64,000 nucleotides of DNA from Pseudogymnoascus destructans. Lineage: Eukaryota; Ascomycota; Leotiomycetes; Thelebolales; Thelebolaceae. Within the stretch, counting starts at the first letter, position 1. Every line of letters starts with the position of its first letter. A model generated the notes under the pieces. The model was not told where the DNA came from. It saw only the letters and a list, made by a program, of their open reading frames with translations, and ran no database searches. The DNA lies in the NCBI RefSeq assembly GCF_001641265.1, contig NW_020167536.1:806001-870000 (forward strand), in the 5' to 3' direction. Of this stretch, positions 43,923 to 56,471 are shown piece by piece. Made by a program: the position numbers and the translations under genes.

Positions 43923-46181
43923 TCATTCCGTCTCCTCAAATAGGACTAGCACGGTGCCAGCCTTGCAAATGTCCTGTTCGTTTTCATGATTAGTCTCGTG
44001 TAATAATTATTAGTAGAAAGGTGTGCATACCCCTGGCTTATGAACCAGTTTGGCAACTGTTCCACGTTGAGGTGATCTGATTATTGTCTCCATCTTCATA
44101 CTCTCAATCCTAATTAAATATCTGTTAGTAAATGTTCAACGGGAATAGAAAAAGGACAAACATACACAACCAGGGCGGCATCCTTTTCTACTATGTCGCC
44201 TTCATTTACTTCGTTCTTTAGGATTTTGCATGGCATTGGTGCAAGCACGCTGTTGGCAACATCTTTGATCCCCAATGCCTTCTCATACCATAAAGGTTGT
44301 GCAAGTTTTAACTTAATCATCTTTCCCTTCTGGAACATTGTTATATTATCGCCGTCTCTGACCACCGTTGACTTAACGCGTGTATGTGGGAAGAAGGAGG
44401 TGACAGACGACTCGACCGATTCGCAAGCGACATTGCTGTATGATTCCTGGATGCCAGGGCCATCAACAGACACCTCGAATACATTTCTAGAGGACTGCTT
44501 GACTGTAACAGTCACATCGATAGGTTCCGAGCTAGATAGCAAGCTAAATCGGAACTGCCTCTCGCCTAGGATAGTAGTAAGATCAGCGTCATTTCCGTGA
44601 GGCCCAGCTTTGGTGAGGCTCTTCGATCCCGCATCTTTCGTGAAAAGAGCCAAGGCAGCTTGCGCGAAGGAGGTGTTCTCAACAGCCTCTTTCTCAAACA
44701 GCTCATCATGATTCTTCTTGATATATCCCGTTTCGACATCGCCTGCAGCAAAACCTGGGCTTAGGCATATCTTTTTCAAGAACTCAATGTTCGTGCTCAG
44801 TCCAACCACCTCATACTCTTGCAATGCGCTGTACATTCTCTGTATGGCTATTTCACGGGTTGCCCCACTGACAATTAGTTTCGCTATCATTCCATCATAG
44901 TTCGACGATATCGTATCCCCCTCCACAAAGCCGGCATCAATGCGCACATTGTCTGTGATCTGAGGTGTACGAAGATGGGTCAATTTGCCAGAATCGGGCA
45001 TGAAGTCCTGGTCGGGGCTTTCGGCGTAGATGCGAGCTTCAATGGCCCAGCCTCGTTCTGAAATTCGCTTTGCGATAGCTTCTTGAGTAAGGGGCAGTGG
45101 CTCGCCAGCGGCTACTTTGAATTGCCAAGAGACCAAGTCTTCACCAGTAACTACCTCAGTCACCGGATGCTCAACCTGAAGCCTGGTGTTCATTTCCATG
45201 AAGAAGAACTGGTTGCTGTCATTGTCAAATATAACTACACATTGAAGTTAGCATATAGTACCATGAATGATGAGAGACGTGGATCGTACACTCAACTGTT
45301 CCCGCGCCCTCGTAGCCAACAGCCAAAGCCGCCGCTCGCGCCTTCTCCCACAGGTCCTGTCTGATTTCCTCGGGTAAGTTTGGTGCGGGTGCTTCTTCGA
45401 GAATCTTCTGATGTCTCCGCTGCAAGCTGCAGTCTCTTTCACCCAGTGCCACTGCGTTCCCATGTTTATCCGCAAACACTTGGACCTCTATGTGCCGAGG
45501 AGTCGTAATATATTTTTCAACTAGCATCTCGTCGTCACCAAATGAGTTCCGGCCTTCACTCTTGGCACTCTCCAATTTGTCCAAAAACTCTGCTTCGTTC
45601 ATTGCGATCCTCATCCCCTTTCCGCCACCTCCTCTGACTGCCTTTACCAGAACTGGAAATCCGATCTTTCTCGACTCCTCCAACAGGTTCTCAGGGTCTT
45701 GGTTCGCTCCGTGATAGCCTGGTATACACGGTACACCTGCCTTTATCATGATGTCCTTACTGCGGCTCTTGTTCCCCATAGCCTCGATCGCTTTCCACGG
45801 TGGTCCAATGAAGACCAGACCTTCCTCGACGCATCTCTTGGCAAACGCAGAGTTCTCACTCAGGAATCCATAACCCGGATGCAACGCCTGGCAGCCCTGC
45901 TCCTTGGCGACGGCGATAATGCGCTCGCCGTCCAGGTATGCACTTGCCTGCCCCAAGTTAACAGAGAAGGGGCTGCTGAGGGCATGTTGGGAATGCGCAT
46001 CAGGATCGGTGTAGAGCGTAGTGCAGCGAATACCAGACTCCGCAGCCGTTCGACCTACACGAAGAGCTATCTCTCCGCGGTTGGCGATTAAAACTGAGGT
46101 GATTTGCTTGGTGCTTAGATGAGAACGTTGGCGGGGAACTTTGATTCTCGCAAGAACTCGCGGAGAGTTTGTGGACCTCAT
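43923..46181 (-). CDS. Methylcrotonoyl-CoA carboxylase alpha (biotin-containing) subunit
   Basis: Four exons on the minus strand: 46181-45290, 45234-44166, 44109-44031, 43973-43923; 696 aa, all GT-AG. An N-terminal Arg/Ser-rich segment (MRSTNSPRVLARIKVPRQRS) looks like a mitochondrial presequence. The biotin carboxylase domain shows VLIANRGEIALRV, HPGYGFLSEN, the ATP-grasp loop RGGGGKGMRI, and MEMNTRLQVEHPVTE. The C-terminal biotinyl domain has APMPC and ESMKMET with Lys659 as the biotin attachment site. The family carboxylates 3-methylcrotonyl-CoA in leucine breakdown in mitochondria. The MCC alpha assignment over propionyl/acetyl-CoA carboxylases rests on length, domain order and SMKMET. 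The beta subunit is not in this window. The 3' end borders the transposon nest by only 60 bp. Confidence 0.93.
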
Positions 46182-46647
46182 TGAGATGTTGGGCACGCTG
46201 TGCACTGCTATGAAATATGATAATACGTACAAAGTTGCAAGAGTGCAATGGCAAAAACTTCACAAAGCTGCTGGAGCGTGCGATTTGGTTTATATCTCGC
46301 GGTCGTTGACGCTTTCGGCTCCCACGATGACCGTTCGTAGCCGATGGAAGGCGTGGAGCTCGGTTCGAAAGGCGGATGTGGTGTGGGACAAAGTAATGTG
46401 GGGTAGTCGAGCAATTGCAGGCACACAAGTATAAAGTACATAAAAATTGCGTTACTGTATCGCTTATTTCAAGGTATCTTATACATAAATTACAGTTGCA
46501 CACTTCACATATATCCTCGAGTATAACGGCGGTGGCACAGCATATATATATATATATTGAAGGATCAACCAACGCAGGCAGACCTTCTCTACCTTTCTTG
46601 ATATTAATGCTGTAGATATTGCTATGCTTTCAGTCTCAGCTATATTC
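46182..46647. other. Intergenic between MCC alpha and VMS1-like gene
   Basis: Holds the MCC alpha promoter (read leftwards). A short TATATATATATATA run at 46543-46557. No gene seen. Confidence 0.55.
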
Positions 46648-48766
46648 TCAACTTTGACCCGAGTTCGCCTGCATGGCTTTGAACCGCTCCTCCGCAGCCC
46701 TCGCCCTCCGCTCCCTATCCAGTTTCATTCTCATCTCAGGCGTTAAACCCCTACTTTCCTCTTCCCGCCTCTCCTGCGCCGTTTTCCTTGCTGCCTCCAT
46801 TGCCAAAGCTCGTCCCATGCTTGCAGACTTCCCTAGCGGCCCCGACTCAGCAACTTTCGGACCCTCGTTCTTTAACCTTTCAGTTTCTGCCTTCCTTCTG
46901 TCTTCCTCTTCTCGCTTCCGGCCCAAAGTTTCTTCCGCCCTTCTAGTCTCTACGTCCCAATCGGTCAGAGGCGATGGAACATGTGACTTCTCCCAGTCCC
47001 AGGTGGCTGGAGGTGAGGCTGCTGCGAGGCGCGATCTCGCGAGGCGAAATGCGTCCCGTGTCGGTCGATCGCCTGCCAAATCAAAAGGAGGTTTACCTTC
47101 CGAATTTAGGGCCTCCGGGTTCGCGTGTGCTTTTACCAATAGTCCAGTGGCCATCACCGGATTGTTAAGACTGGCTGCAAAATGTAGTGGTGTTGGCGTG
47201 TGGAAGTTCTGTGGTGCGTCTGGCGGAAAGAATCTGAAATCAGCATCCAAAGAATTGCTTTTTAGATATGAAAGAAGGGCTGGGAGCCGGGAGCGTCGTA
47301 TCAGGGCCTGAATCTGTGTAGTGTGTAGCATAAACGTTTCTTCCTCGTCGGAAAACTTCGGTTTTGTGGTTGTAGTTGGAACCTTCGTCGAGTTTTGAGT
47401 CGTGTTAGCTTTTGGTACTGCATCTGAAGCTGCGGTGGCGAGGGACTGCTCGTCAAATTCTCGAATTTTGACGCGTGTCAGTTCTATAAACGAACGCATA
47501 AGCTCTTTCTGGGTTGCACGGCGAGTATTGAAAGGGATGCTGCGAATCCGAGGATCATTGGCTTGGAGTATTTGGCCTTCATACGGCCCAAAGAAAGTCC
47601 GACGGTTCCTATTTCCCGTTGCTCGGACAAATAATAATTCAGAGGTATCAATCAGACTCTTCCACTCAGCAAGAAGAAGTCGAACTTCATCATTCAAAGC
47701 AGCTTCGTTGTACCTCCTTATTCCCGCACCTGCAGAATGAGCCGCACCTTTCGCAGAGTCATTTGCCGATTGCGAGCCACCCTGTTTGCGTCGAGTCGTG
47801 TAGCGGTGGAATGTTTTATGAGTGATGACGGTTGCTTCTTTAGCTAATGGCCCAGTTGCTGAAGAACTGCTTTGTTTTGGTACCATTGACACGACCATCG
47901 CAGCAAAGTGCCCACCTCCTATCATGCACATGAACATATGTGGCCCTATGTTCTGGTTTGGCAGTTTTGATATCTCGCTATTATCGTTGGTATGCTTGAT
48001 AGGCATTCTAGGCAAGAGTTGCTTCTTCCTAATGGTATCCACAAAATTGCCATTGTTGTTTTGTTCTTCGGCGGTAAAAATAGCTTTGTATATCCCCAAA
48101 TATGAGTTTGGCGGCACGGTGGGGCTTGTGAACCAAACAAGTGGTTGCTTGCTGGAGCTCTCCTTCTGAGAGCTCAGATAGGTGCCACCCTCGCCTTCTT
48201 GTGCAGATATAGCTGCTCTCTTCTTAAGCAAAGCAGATAGAGTAGTTTCGTTGCGGCCTGCCGGACCCTCATCGTCATCAGATTCGGATTCATCAGAGCC
48301 AGATAAGCTTTCGTCCAAGTCTGTACAGCATTAGCCTGGTTCAGGTTATACCACAAAGGTATGGTATATAACCTTTTACGAGGGTCTCAAATTCTGTCTC
48401 AGAGACAGGTTTTAGTCCTCGTAGTTTTAGCTTTAGATTGTAACTGTGAAGGTCCGACCGGATATGGCTCCGCTGCTGCTCCACCGTAGAAAACGATTGG
48501 TCACATAGAGAGCATGCTGTGGTGGAAGCGGCACCGACGCTTTTGGTGCCATCGTGCTCCGCCTTCGCCTCGACATCTTGCGCTTCTGGGATATCGGGTA
48601 CGACACCGTCCTTTTGTTGCAAAGTTGTTAAGATATCCGATGGCAAGTTATACACTACGCGCGAACCCGAATGTTAGCACTTGTCAAGTTTTACAAACGA
48701 AATAGCAGTACCGTATAGAGGCCTTCTGACCATTTGCTCCCTTCTCTGTTCCCTTTTCTGCTCCAT
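46648..48766 (-). CDS. VMS1/ANKZF1-type peptidyl-tRNA-acting ribosome quality control factor
   Basis: Three exons on the minus strand, 48766-48712, 48654-48373, 48320-46648; 669 aa. A C2H2 zinc finger lies at about residues 66-88 (CSLCDQSFSTVEQQRSHIRS). The VLRF1 release-factor-like domain follows (HMFMCMIGGGHFAAMVVSM). Its GGSQSA stretch supplies the glutamine used by Vms1 to cleave peptidyl-tRNA, and RRYNEAAL follows. Then come an ankyrin region (TPLHFAASLNNPVMATGLL) and a highly charged C-terminal helix (RRARAAEERFKAM) like the Cdc48-binding VIM. The family acts at stalled 60S subunits and mitochondria in ribosome quality control. Shares a 311-bp divergent promoter region with the HAM1-domain gene. 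Confidence 0.92.
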
Positions 48767-49077
48767 GGCCGCTATGTGAACTTTACTTTTGCGGGCAAAT
48801 AGTTGTTGATTCGGTGTGATGCGAGTCTACCTCGAGCAAACGTAACAAACATCGGCGGAATTGTGAAAATGTTCCAAGATCCACTTTAATAACGCCCCAA
48901 GCACCCATGGAATAACGGTTAGCGTGATATACATGTGATACCTTGGGAGATTAGAACAGGAATAGAATAATGACGTAATTGCTTGGTTTTACCACGCGCG
49001 ACGACACGCGCACAGAATATATAACGGTGAGATGCTCAGAGCTCGCTGTTGGTGAAGCTCTGGACTTGCCGTTCAAC
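48767..49077. promoter_or_regulatory. Divergent intergenic region of 311 bp
   Basis: Separates the start codons of the VMS1-like gene (minus) and the HAM1-domain gene (plus), so it must contain both promoters. No specific element identified. Confidence 0.5.
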
Positions 49078-51358
49078 ATGTCTTCCTGCTTCCCATTTCG
49101 AAGGAAGAGGGATTCGGAGACGACGCCACTGCTCCCCCAGTATAATGACAGTACTATTCTTCAGCGGAGAATCTATCAGAAACTTCATTCTTATCAGATG
49201 GTTCGAGCACTAGGAATGGGATATATGCCGTCTACCGACCAACTGGTAGTTAATATCCAAACCCTCATTGCCTCCGATGCCCTCAATCCGGATGCACCCG
49301 GACTAAATAGAAGCAGCTGGCTGCTGCTGAAGTATTTGAAGCAATGGCTGTATGATTTTATTGAGATGTTACGCAACAAGAGTGATCAGGACCAGATCCA
49401 AGATTTTATTTGGGCGGCATCTCGTGCAAAGATTTCCCTTGATTCGGACGATGTTATCCGGGCCGCTACAAGCACAAATGTCCGTCTAGATGCCTCTAAT
49501 GGTCAGTATGCAATGATTGGATGATAAACGCGTATTCTAACTTTATCTAGCATACGAGAGTATCAAGACCATAGGAAGTTTACTTCTAACAAACTCGGAT
49601 TTCAGGATGTTTCTTCAAGACTTAAATGTGCTTGGGCGTCAAGTACTTGCAGACACAGCGAATGAGCTCTCTGAGGCTGCGGAAATCGCAGCGGCGCAGA
49701 TTGAGCCACCAGACTCGCAATCACAGGCGTTGAAAGAACCGGGAAACGAAGAATGGCCAGTTCCGACGATGGGTGACCTTCTTGGCGAGACTACTGAGAT
49801 CACTGATTCAGTTGTCGACGGCGTTAAGTCCACCGGACAAGCAACTGAAAATAGCTTGAAAGATAAACTCAGCGGGGAAGAAAAAGATAGCTTGCTATTT
49901 CGGCTGAAATCCGCGGTAACAAAGCTTAGGAAAAGAAATGATTACTCGAAATCAGTCTCTATGATAGGGCTTCTAATTAAACGCCATGCAAAAATATACT
50001 CCCGTGCTGCGGATGAAACCATTGGTACATTACAGGACGATGTTGAGACCAATGAGGAGCTCGATCGAGCCGTAAGGCTTGGCTGGCAGCTCTTGAGATC
50101 GTTTGGCAAAAAGGAAGCCTGGGATGAGCTTGAGAGGCGGTTTAAGAAAGTGGTTGGACATGCACAGACGGATTCAGAATTCGAGAGTCTTATGGGCGAC
50201 ATAGCATCATCCATCCAAGATATATTAATGAACCCAGGCTTCTTTGAGTCATCTACTTCCAGGAATGGAGATGCAAAATGGAATCACACAGGAAGTACAA
50301 TACTTTCCCCTCTACGACGAGATATAGATCGGTTATTGGAGCAGGCCAGACTTACTTGCGAGACGGTCGCCGATGACGATGATATCTCTAAAATTATCAG
50401 GAATAGTCTCCGTGTATCCGCTATTCTTTCGCCCGTACAGGGTGGAACTAACGATGAACTTCTCGTGGACACATACAGCGTCTTTGTACCCCTTCTGATC
50501 CAGGCGATTCAATATATTCCGATACCACGACTTGAAGTGTCAGCACCGGCGATCGACCTCCTCTTTGAAAATTTGATTCTGGAGCCTGGGCGAACCATCA
50601 ACCATACTTCATTTTTGCCATTCAAACTGAATATAAATACGAATAACGACCTTACTATTCGCAAAGCTCGGTATCGCACAATCTCCAGTCTAACAACCCT
50701 TGTGACAGTAAACCTACAAGGGTTGTCAATACGGGCAGATGAAGTAGGGTTCTGGCTGCGTGCCCATAAAGGTTTACTCAGGCTCGCCGACGAAGGCATT
50801 GCCTCTTTGGAGCTTGACGACCGCGGCATCGATATTGCAATAGACTTCGAAATTGGGAAAGGCCACATTGAGAAAATTCTCTCTCTGCGAAACGTCAAAG
50901 TCAAGATCCACCATCTCAACTACTCCTTACGCAGGTCCAAGTTTGCATGTCTGGCGTGGATTTTTAAGCCGATTGTTCGCCGTATCATTCGGAAAGTTCT
51001 CGAGCGCAAGTTAAGTAGTGCAATTGAGGATGGAATACACGCAGCAAATCGAGAACTCTTGTATGCACGTGAACGTCTCAGAGCAACTAGGATTTCGGAC
51101 CCTAAAGACCTCCATACCTTTGTTCGGGCCATAATTACTCGACTCGTTCCAGAGGAAGACCCAGATTTGTACACCAATATCGGAGTTGTCGGAGGGGCCA
51201 ATGAGCTGGGTAATGTCTTCGCTGGTGTCTATGCACCGGGCAGTATTGTAAAACTGTGGAAGGAAGAAGCACGGGAAGCGGCCCAGAGAGTTGAAGACAA
51301 CGAAGTAAAGGGCTGGAGAAATGAGATATTCGATGTGCAAGCTGGACCTATAGCATAG
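49078..51358 (+). CDS. HAM1-domain (BPI/LBP-related) protein
   Basis: Two exons, 49078-49501 and 49551-51358; 743 aa, intron 49 bp. The protein begins MSSCFPFRRKRDSETTPLLP. A helical N-terminal domain follows (LHSYQMVRALGMGYMPSTDQ, SSWLLLKYLKQWLYDF, SIKTIGSLLLTNSDFR). The middle has FGKKEAWDELERRFKKVVG, PLRRDIDRLLEQARL and YIPIPRLEVSAPAIDLLFEN. The C-terminal part has BPI-like strands (AHKGLLRLADEGIASLELDD, DFEIGKGHIEKIL). This is the HAM1 N/C-terminal domain family of fungi, named for a hyphal anastomosis gene and related to lipid-transfer BPI proteins. A lipid-binding role at membranes is family inference. Convergent with the RVS167 gene. Confidence 0.82.
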
Positions 51359-51576
51359 TAGCCGCAGCTGAGTTTCTTGGCTCCTGGCTTGAAGTAGTGG
51401 TGTGACGGAGATTTCCGCATTGGGAGCTGGGTCGGGTATTTACGTGCAGCTATATGAGCATCGATTTTTGTATATCATAGAATATAATGAAGGATTGGCA
51501 TGTGTGATATTCAGAACTTCATATCACGAATGGGTGGTTTTGCATGCCTCATAGCATCTCTAGATAGCCGGAGTTC

Positions 51577-53091
51577 TTATAACTCGACGTAATTTGCAGG
51601 AAACCTACCTCTGACGCCTCGTAATGCACCGTCCCACCAGTCATCGGTACTGTCGGTTTTCTTGATGACCTTGATCCGATCACCCTCTTCGAAGGCCAGA
51701 TCATCGCTCTCTTGGCCAGTGAAAGTATACAGTGCTGTAACCCACTGTTCGTTGGACGATTGGATACGCTTTGGCGGAGGCGGTGGAGCCTTTTTCTTTG
51801 CTGCTATTGCGGAAGACATATTCCTAGCCGATTGGGAGTCCTGACCTTGAAAATAATATCGAACGGGACCGGCCGGAGAATATGGTGGGGTTGAAGCGTG
51901 AGAAAGTGGGTTATTTCTCTCCGCCTCAGGTTCGTCGTATTCTCGTTGAGGCTCCGGTGCTTGCGGGCTGCCAGAATTGTGACCCGAGGGTGAAAGGCGC
52001 GATGCCCCAGCAGAAAGGTTACCACCAAGGCGGCTCATCGACGGGAGACTGCTTTGCGTATTTGATCTGCGCGCTGCGAGGTTGTTTCTTAAGTTGAGGC
52101 CGGACATGGACGAGCCTCGGCGAGTTTCTGAGTCATCGCCAAGCACCATGGGAGCATGTATCGCCTTTCCTCGAGCAATGGTGTTTATAGATTCCACATC
52201 TTGTTGGATTCTTTTGAAATCGCTATCCCATTCTCCCACTATGTCCTGCGTAGGCGGTGCAGGAGAGGGAAACCCCTCCTCCGTGCAATAGTTGTGGAGC
52301 GTTGTGTAGTATTGAGCTAGAAGTGTGTTTTGTATCAAAACCTGAGCAGCCAAGATGTGCGGGAGAATAGAAAATGCTGCTGCGATTATAGGTGGCAGGC
52401 TCTCACGTAGACGATCGTCTGCGTAACGAAAATCCTATAGAAGTTAAAGAGATTAGTACGGGATAGGTAGTTGTGGAAGTACACACGTCAGCTGCTTTCC
52501 CCATGTCTGCTTCCAACTTTAATAAACCCGCTTCTTCTTTTTCAGAGCGCTTTTGCCTCCTCTTTTTGTCGACACGGTCCTGGTAGCTCTCATAGTCTAT
52601 TCGTTTGCTCTCGCGATTTTTTATTGTTTTTTTTATCGGCTTAATGCATTCTAAAACCTCTGTGGCAGGTCGGATGATCCTTGGATCTACCAAGTTCAAT
52701 TCTTCCAGCAGGTCTGCTTTAAGTTCGGCGTATGCCTCCTTCAGATTCTTCGTTTTGGTCAACATGGTCTGGGGGGTCATGATGGCATAATGTCCGTGCC
52801 CTTCCGACGTGGCTCCAACTATCGGGTTGTAGATCTCCTCGAAAACGGTTACTGCATTCAGTTGTAAAGCCAGTATTGATAACCACGCATCTCTCCAGGC
52901 CCTGGAGGTGTGAACGATCTGTACGAGTTAGCTTTGAACCAAGGTCTCCGGCGGGTTAAGTTGGCCAGGGAACTCACGCTCGTCAATACTTCATCTACAT
53001 TGGTGAAGTCCTGCAAAAGGACCGAGACTTTGGCATCATCTCCTGACCCTCTAGGTTTTATCTTCCCCAGTTGTCGGTGCATGGACTGCAT
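51577..53091 (-). CDS. RVS167-like BAR-SH3 protein (amphiphysin family)
   Basis: Three exons on the minus strand: 53091-52978, 52918-52487, 52434-51577; 467 aa, introns phase 0. The BAR domain spans about residues 1-265 with landmarks SRAWRDAWLSILALQLN, EEIYNPIVGATSEG, YQDRVDKKRRQKRSEKEE and SILPHILAAQVLIQNTLLAQ. A Ser/Pro-rich linker (APPPPPKRIQ) joins it to a C-terminal SH3 (ALYTFTGQESDDLAFEEGD, DDWWDGALRG, GRFPANYVEL). The family bends membranes at endocytic sites and binds actin-patch proteins through SH3. It starts MQSMHRQLGKIKPRG, as in fungal Rvs167. Confidence 0.94.
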
Positions 53092-53769
53092 GTTGGACGT
53101 CGTCTCCCGATACTTATGTTCCGTCTGGGGTGGTTGCGAACGATGGTTAGTCAATTGACAACTAGGCCCAATCACTTGGGGATATTGATATAGGTGCCAA
53201 TAATCGAATTGTAGATGCGGAACAGGGATGGAAGCACTCTGTGTCTGTGTGAAGATGTTGCGAATTTGGCGGTGTTTTGGACTCCCGGGTTGTACGGTGG
53301 TTGTTGCCACAGATCTCGACGGACAGTTGCACAATACAGCACAAGGAGCGCACAGCAAACACTGTTGGGTATATTGCGACAACAGCTGTGAAAATATTGG
53401 GAAGAAACAATATATACTTTAGGATTCCAATCCAAAAATATCGAGTTATTGACCCACGTCGTTGTTGTTTATGGCGTGGACGAGGTCAAGCTCATGAAAA
53501 GGGCCGACAATCTTCCGTAAGTTCAGGCACGCATAAACGTAGACCGTGACCATGACCACGGCCTGAATAAGAAGGTGCCAAGCCGCCGGTTTTTAAACCC
53601 TGCCGCCGCCCCGTGCCCCCTGTTCTAGATCAACCAGAACAGAGTAAAAACCTGTTTAGAGCAGAGCAGGACACAAAACTGTTCTGTCCTGCTCTGAACA
53701 GGTTCAATTCGCTGTATATAACTAGTTAGTACATAGCTTAGTAATAGAGTAAATCCAACGTCGTTGAAG
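53092..53769. other. RVS167 upstream region and edge of second transposon nest
   Basis: No gene. From about 53535 it contains fragments resembling transposon ends (CATGACCACGGCCTG) and a GC-rich stretch. An imperfect hairpin at 53649-53704 (AACCTGTTTAGAGCAG against CTGCTCTGAACAGGTT) sits next to element F. Confidence 0.5.
53649..53704. repeat. Imperfect inverted repeat / hairpin
   Basis: Arms of about 20-25 bp share GAGCAGGACA / TGTCCTGCTC around an 11-nt loop. Confidence 0.75.
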
Positions 53770-53771
53770 TA

Positions 53772-55902
53772 ACGTAGGTCGTGGCCATACCGGGGCCATG
53801 GCCATACCGGGATGGTGGGGTAAGCCACCCCTTCAAAATATGAGCAGCTTCAAAATAATTGAAAATAGTTCTACCATTACCATGCTAATTCATCTATATC
53901 ACTGTCAAATAGCTCCTCCTCACTCCCATCATCAATTAGATCAATTATAGATGTTGTAACTTGTGGAGTTGTTGATATTTTCGACTTTTGTGATGTAGTT
54001 GTTGTTGCTGCTTCTGCTTCTGCTACTTGCGACTGCAACTCCTCAGTTGTGATGTGGAATTGACCCTTCAAAACTGCTCTCTTGCCCTTATTTTGTACTC
54101 TGCGCTTCTGAATAATTGAGCGCAAGTTATCTGTCTCCCTTTGTTGTAGTATGTGGCATGTATTGAGCCGCTCTGTCTCATCTGCTAACTTATGAATATA
54201 TCGCTTTGTAGGAGTGTTGAGAATGCCACGACTTATTGTAGAAGAGAGTACTGTATTTGCTTTGTGAAGTGTTGAAAAATCAGGTGGACTGCTGTTCAGA
54301 AATACTTTCTCAAAAATGTCATGCTCTGTTGGAGTCTTTGGCCGCACTATTACTGCATCTGTTGTAGGAAGCGTAGCTGCGCGGATAACTGTCTGCGGTT
54401 GAAATGGCTGTAGCCCACTCCCTCTCCAAGCAGAAGCTATATTTGAATTTGAAAATGCAGCTGCTCTTGCTTGTATGTATGCATCCATCCATTCTGCTTT
54501 CTGTATGCGTAGGAGCTGCGCCTCATTAAAGGGACAGAATGTACTACAGAGCTGGATTCCAAAGGATGTTATAAGCAAATGGCACTTCTCTGCAAATACA
54601 AAAGGATGGACAAGCAATCTTCATGGATATGAGTGGCTAAAACGCGTTTTTGAGCCTTCTACAAGAGCAAAAGCAACACTTCCAAATGGACAACTACAAC
54701 AAAGGCTCCTTATTTGTGATGGCCATGACAGCCATATAAGTGGGAGCTTCATATCACACTGCATACAGAATCGCATATCGCTCCTTATACTACCTCCACA
54801 TACCTCACATATACTCCAACCACTTGATGTTGCAATTTTTGGACCTTTGAAAAGACACCTCACAATAGGGGGTCGGTGGTTGTTCCATCCATGCAGATGC
54901 ACTCAACAGCAGAGACCCATTCCTGCCTTCCTGGATGTGCCTGAAAACGCGTCCTAAGTGTAGAATCAACTATAATTCGTGTAGATTGCATTGTTCCAAT
55001 TGAAAATCCAGTCTCATCCATGTTGTAGGTGTTGTAGTTTTCGATTTTTTGCTCTGTTGTGAGGCTCTTGTACGCGTCAAACCACCCCTTCAACACCTGC
55101 TTTGTGACCCCATTCATCCTTTGTGCCTCAACCCTTCTTCCTAGCTTAACACGTAAGTTAGGATGCCTCTGAATGAACCGTGGCACCCAATCTTGCCCAA
55201 GTGGTAACTTAGGTAGTTGGAGTTGTGGTTGTTGAGTTTGTGTCTGTTGAGTTGGTCGGGTCTGCTGAGTTGGTCGGGACTGCTGAGTCGGTCAGGACTG
55301 CTGAGTTGGTCGGGACTGCTGCTGAGCCGGTTGGTTTGATGGGGTTTGCCAAGCCACTAGTTAGAAATAGCCGAGTCTGCCAGTCTATGGCAGGTTTGAT
55401 GGGTTGGTAGTTGACTTGACTGAGCTGGTTAACTCTGTAGGTTGGCTCACCTGGGTTTGGAAGACCCGACACTTGTTTGACCGCACTTCCTCTGCAACCT
55501 CACATAATATGCGATTGCTAGGAGCGTAACCACTTGCAGTAAGATTTTTGATCCATTTTAAAAGGGTCTTTTCTTGGGTTTGGGAGAGTAATTGATGTTT
55601 TAAATGTGCTTCTTTATGTGAGGTATGTCGCCCTTTAATGCGGCTAACAACTGTATCAGGCCTTAGATGTAAGGCCTTTGCAGCAGCATTTGCAGTTTTA
55701 TATAAACCAGATTTTACTCCAGCTACTGCTTCAAGTATTAGAATATCGCGTTCTTGAGCTTTTAAACTCCGTTTGCGTACCATAATAATGGGGTAATTGA
55801 TAGGTTTGGTGTGTTGGTTGATGGGTTTGATGGGGTAGTTAAGTGCTCGCTTACCTCACCATCCCGGTATGGCCATGGCCCCGGTATGGCCACGACCTAC
55901 GT
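53772..55902 (-). mobile_element. Pogo-like element F (TIR motif family 1), 2131 bp, internally inverted
   Basis: Flanked by TA on both sides, with the same family 1 ends as element A. The transposase reads on the minus strand, but a segment of about 0.33 kb in its catalytic domain (about 54529-54867) is reversed. Confidence 0.93.
53877..55783 (-). pseudogene. Transposase of element F: inverted catalytic segment and nonsense codon
   Basis: Exon 1 is 55783-55451 and has the same helix-turn-helix as element A. Exon 2 carries an in-frame TGA at 55294-55292 in the Gln-rich linker, a different repeat unit from the TGA in A. The frame then runs through YNMDETGFSIG to GTTTDPL. There the sequence flips: codons for KGQNVLQSW through LQPLDVAIFGPLKRHLT, including the second and third catalytic Asp, lie on the plus strand at about 54531-54867. 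The minus-strand frame then resumes at NEAQLLRIQK and continues to the C-terminus. A few bases are lost at both breakpoints. Cannot encode an active enzyme. Confidence 0.9.
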
Positions 55903-55904
55903 TA

Positions 55905-56471
55905 CAACAACCATACAACATGATAAAACGTTTGTACAAACCGTATGAGGATAGTCTAAAGCATACTAGCAGGTTACATCAACTTACCTCGCTATACTAT
56001 TTCATTACAAAAGCCTTGATTTTTTCAGTCTTTACAACAAGAAAACAACATTAAAAAACACCAAAAACAAAGAGAGGAAGTCCCTAGGTGGGAAGAAGCC
56101 CTCCTATATATACATCTTCCTTGGAGTGTGTGATCTAGAATCACCAATCTGATCTGCCAAACCGTTTGGACGATTGGCCGAGTCAAAACACGTGATTAGC
56201 CGATCATGTGTATCATCTAGAATCTGTGTGATCTACTGATCTAAACAACTGATTGGCTGACCGCTAGAGTGATCTAGGATCAGCTCTATGCGTACATCAC
56301 AACAAACAAACACCAAGAAGCTGAGGGGGTGTGTTGGAGTGGCAATGCACGTGACATACAAGCCATGTGTAAATAAACAAACAAGTGCACACACAACCAT
56401 GCACGTGATAACATAGAACACATGTAGGTGCGCACAACAACTACACAACCACGTGATAACTCAGAACACAG
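55905..56471. other. AT-rich spacer without recognised gene
   Basis: Several CACGTG/ACGTGA words between 56190 and 56455. No coding or TE domain recognised. Confidence 0.45.

Noticed and set aside
46000..46572. 190-codon minus-strand open frame upstream of MCC alpha
   Set aside because: Different frame from the carboxylase, overlaps its first exon, and has no recognisable motif.
54475..54957. Separate plus-strand gene inside element F
   Set aside because: It is the inverted piece of the element F transposase, fused by chance to flanking frames.
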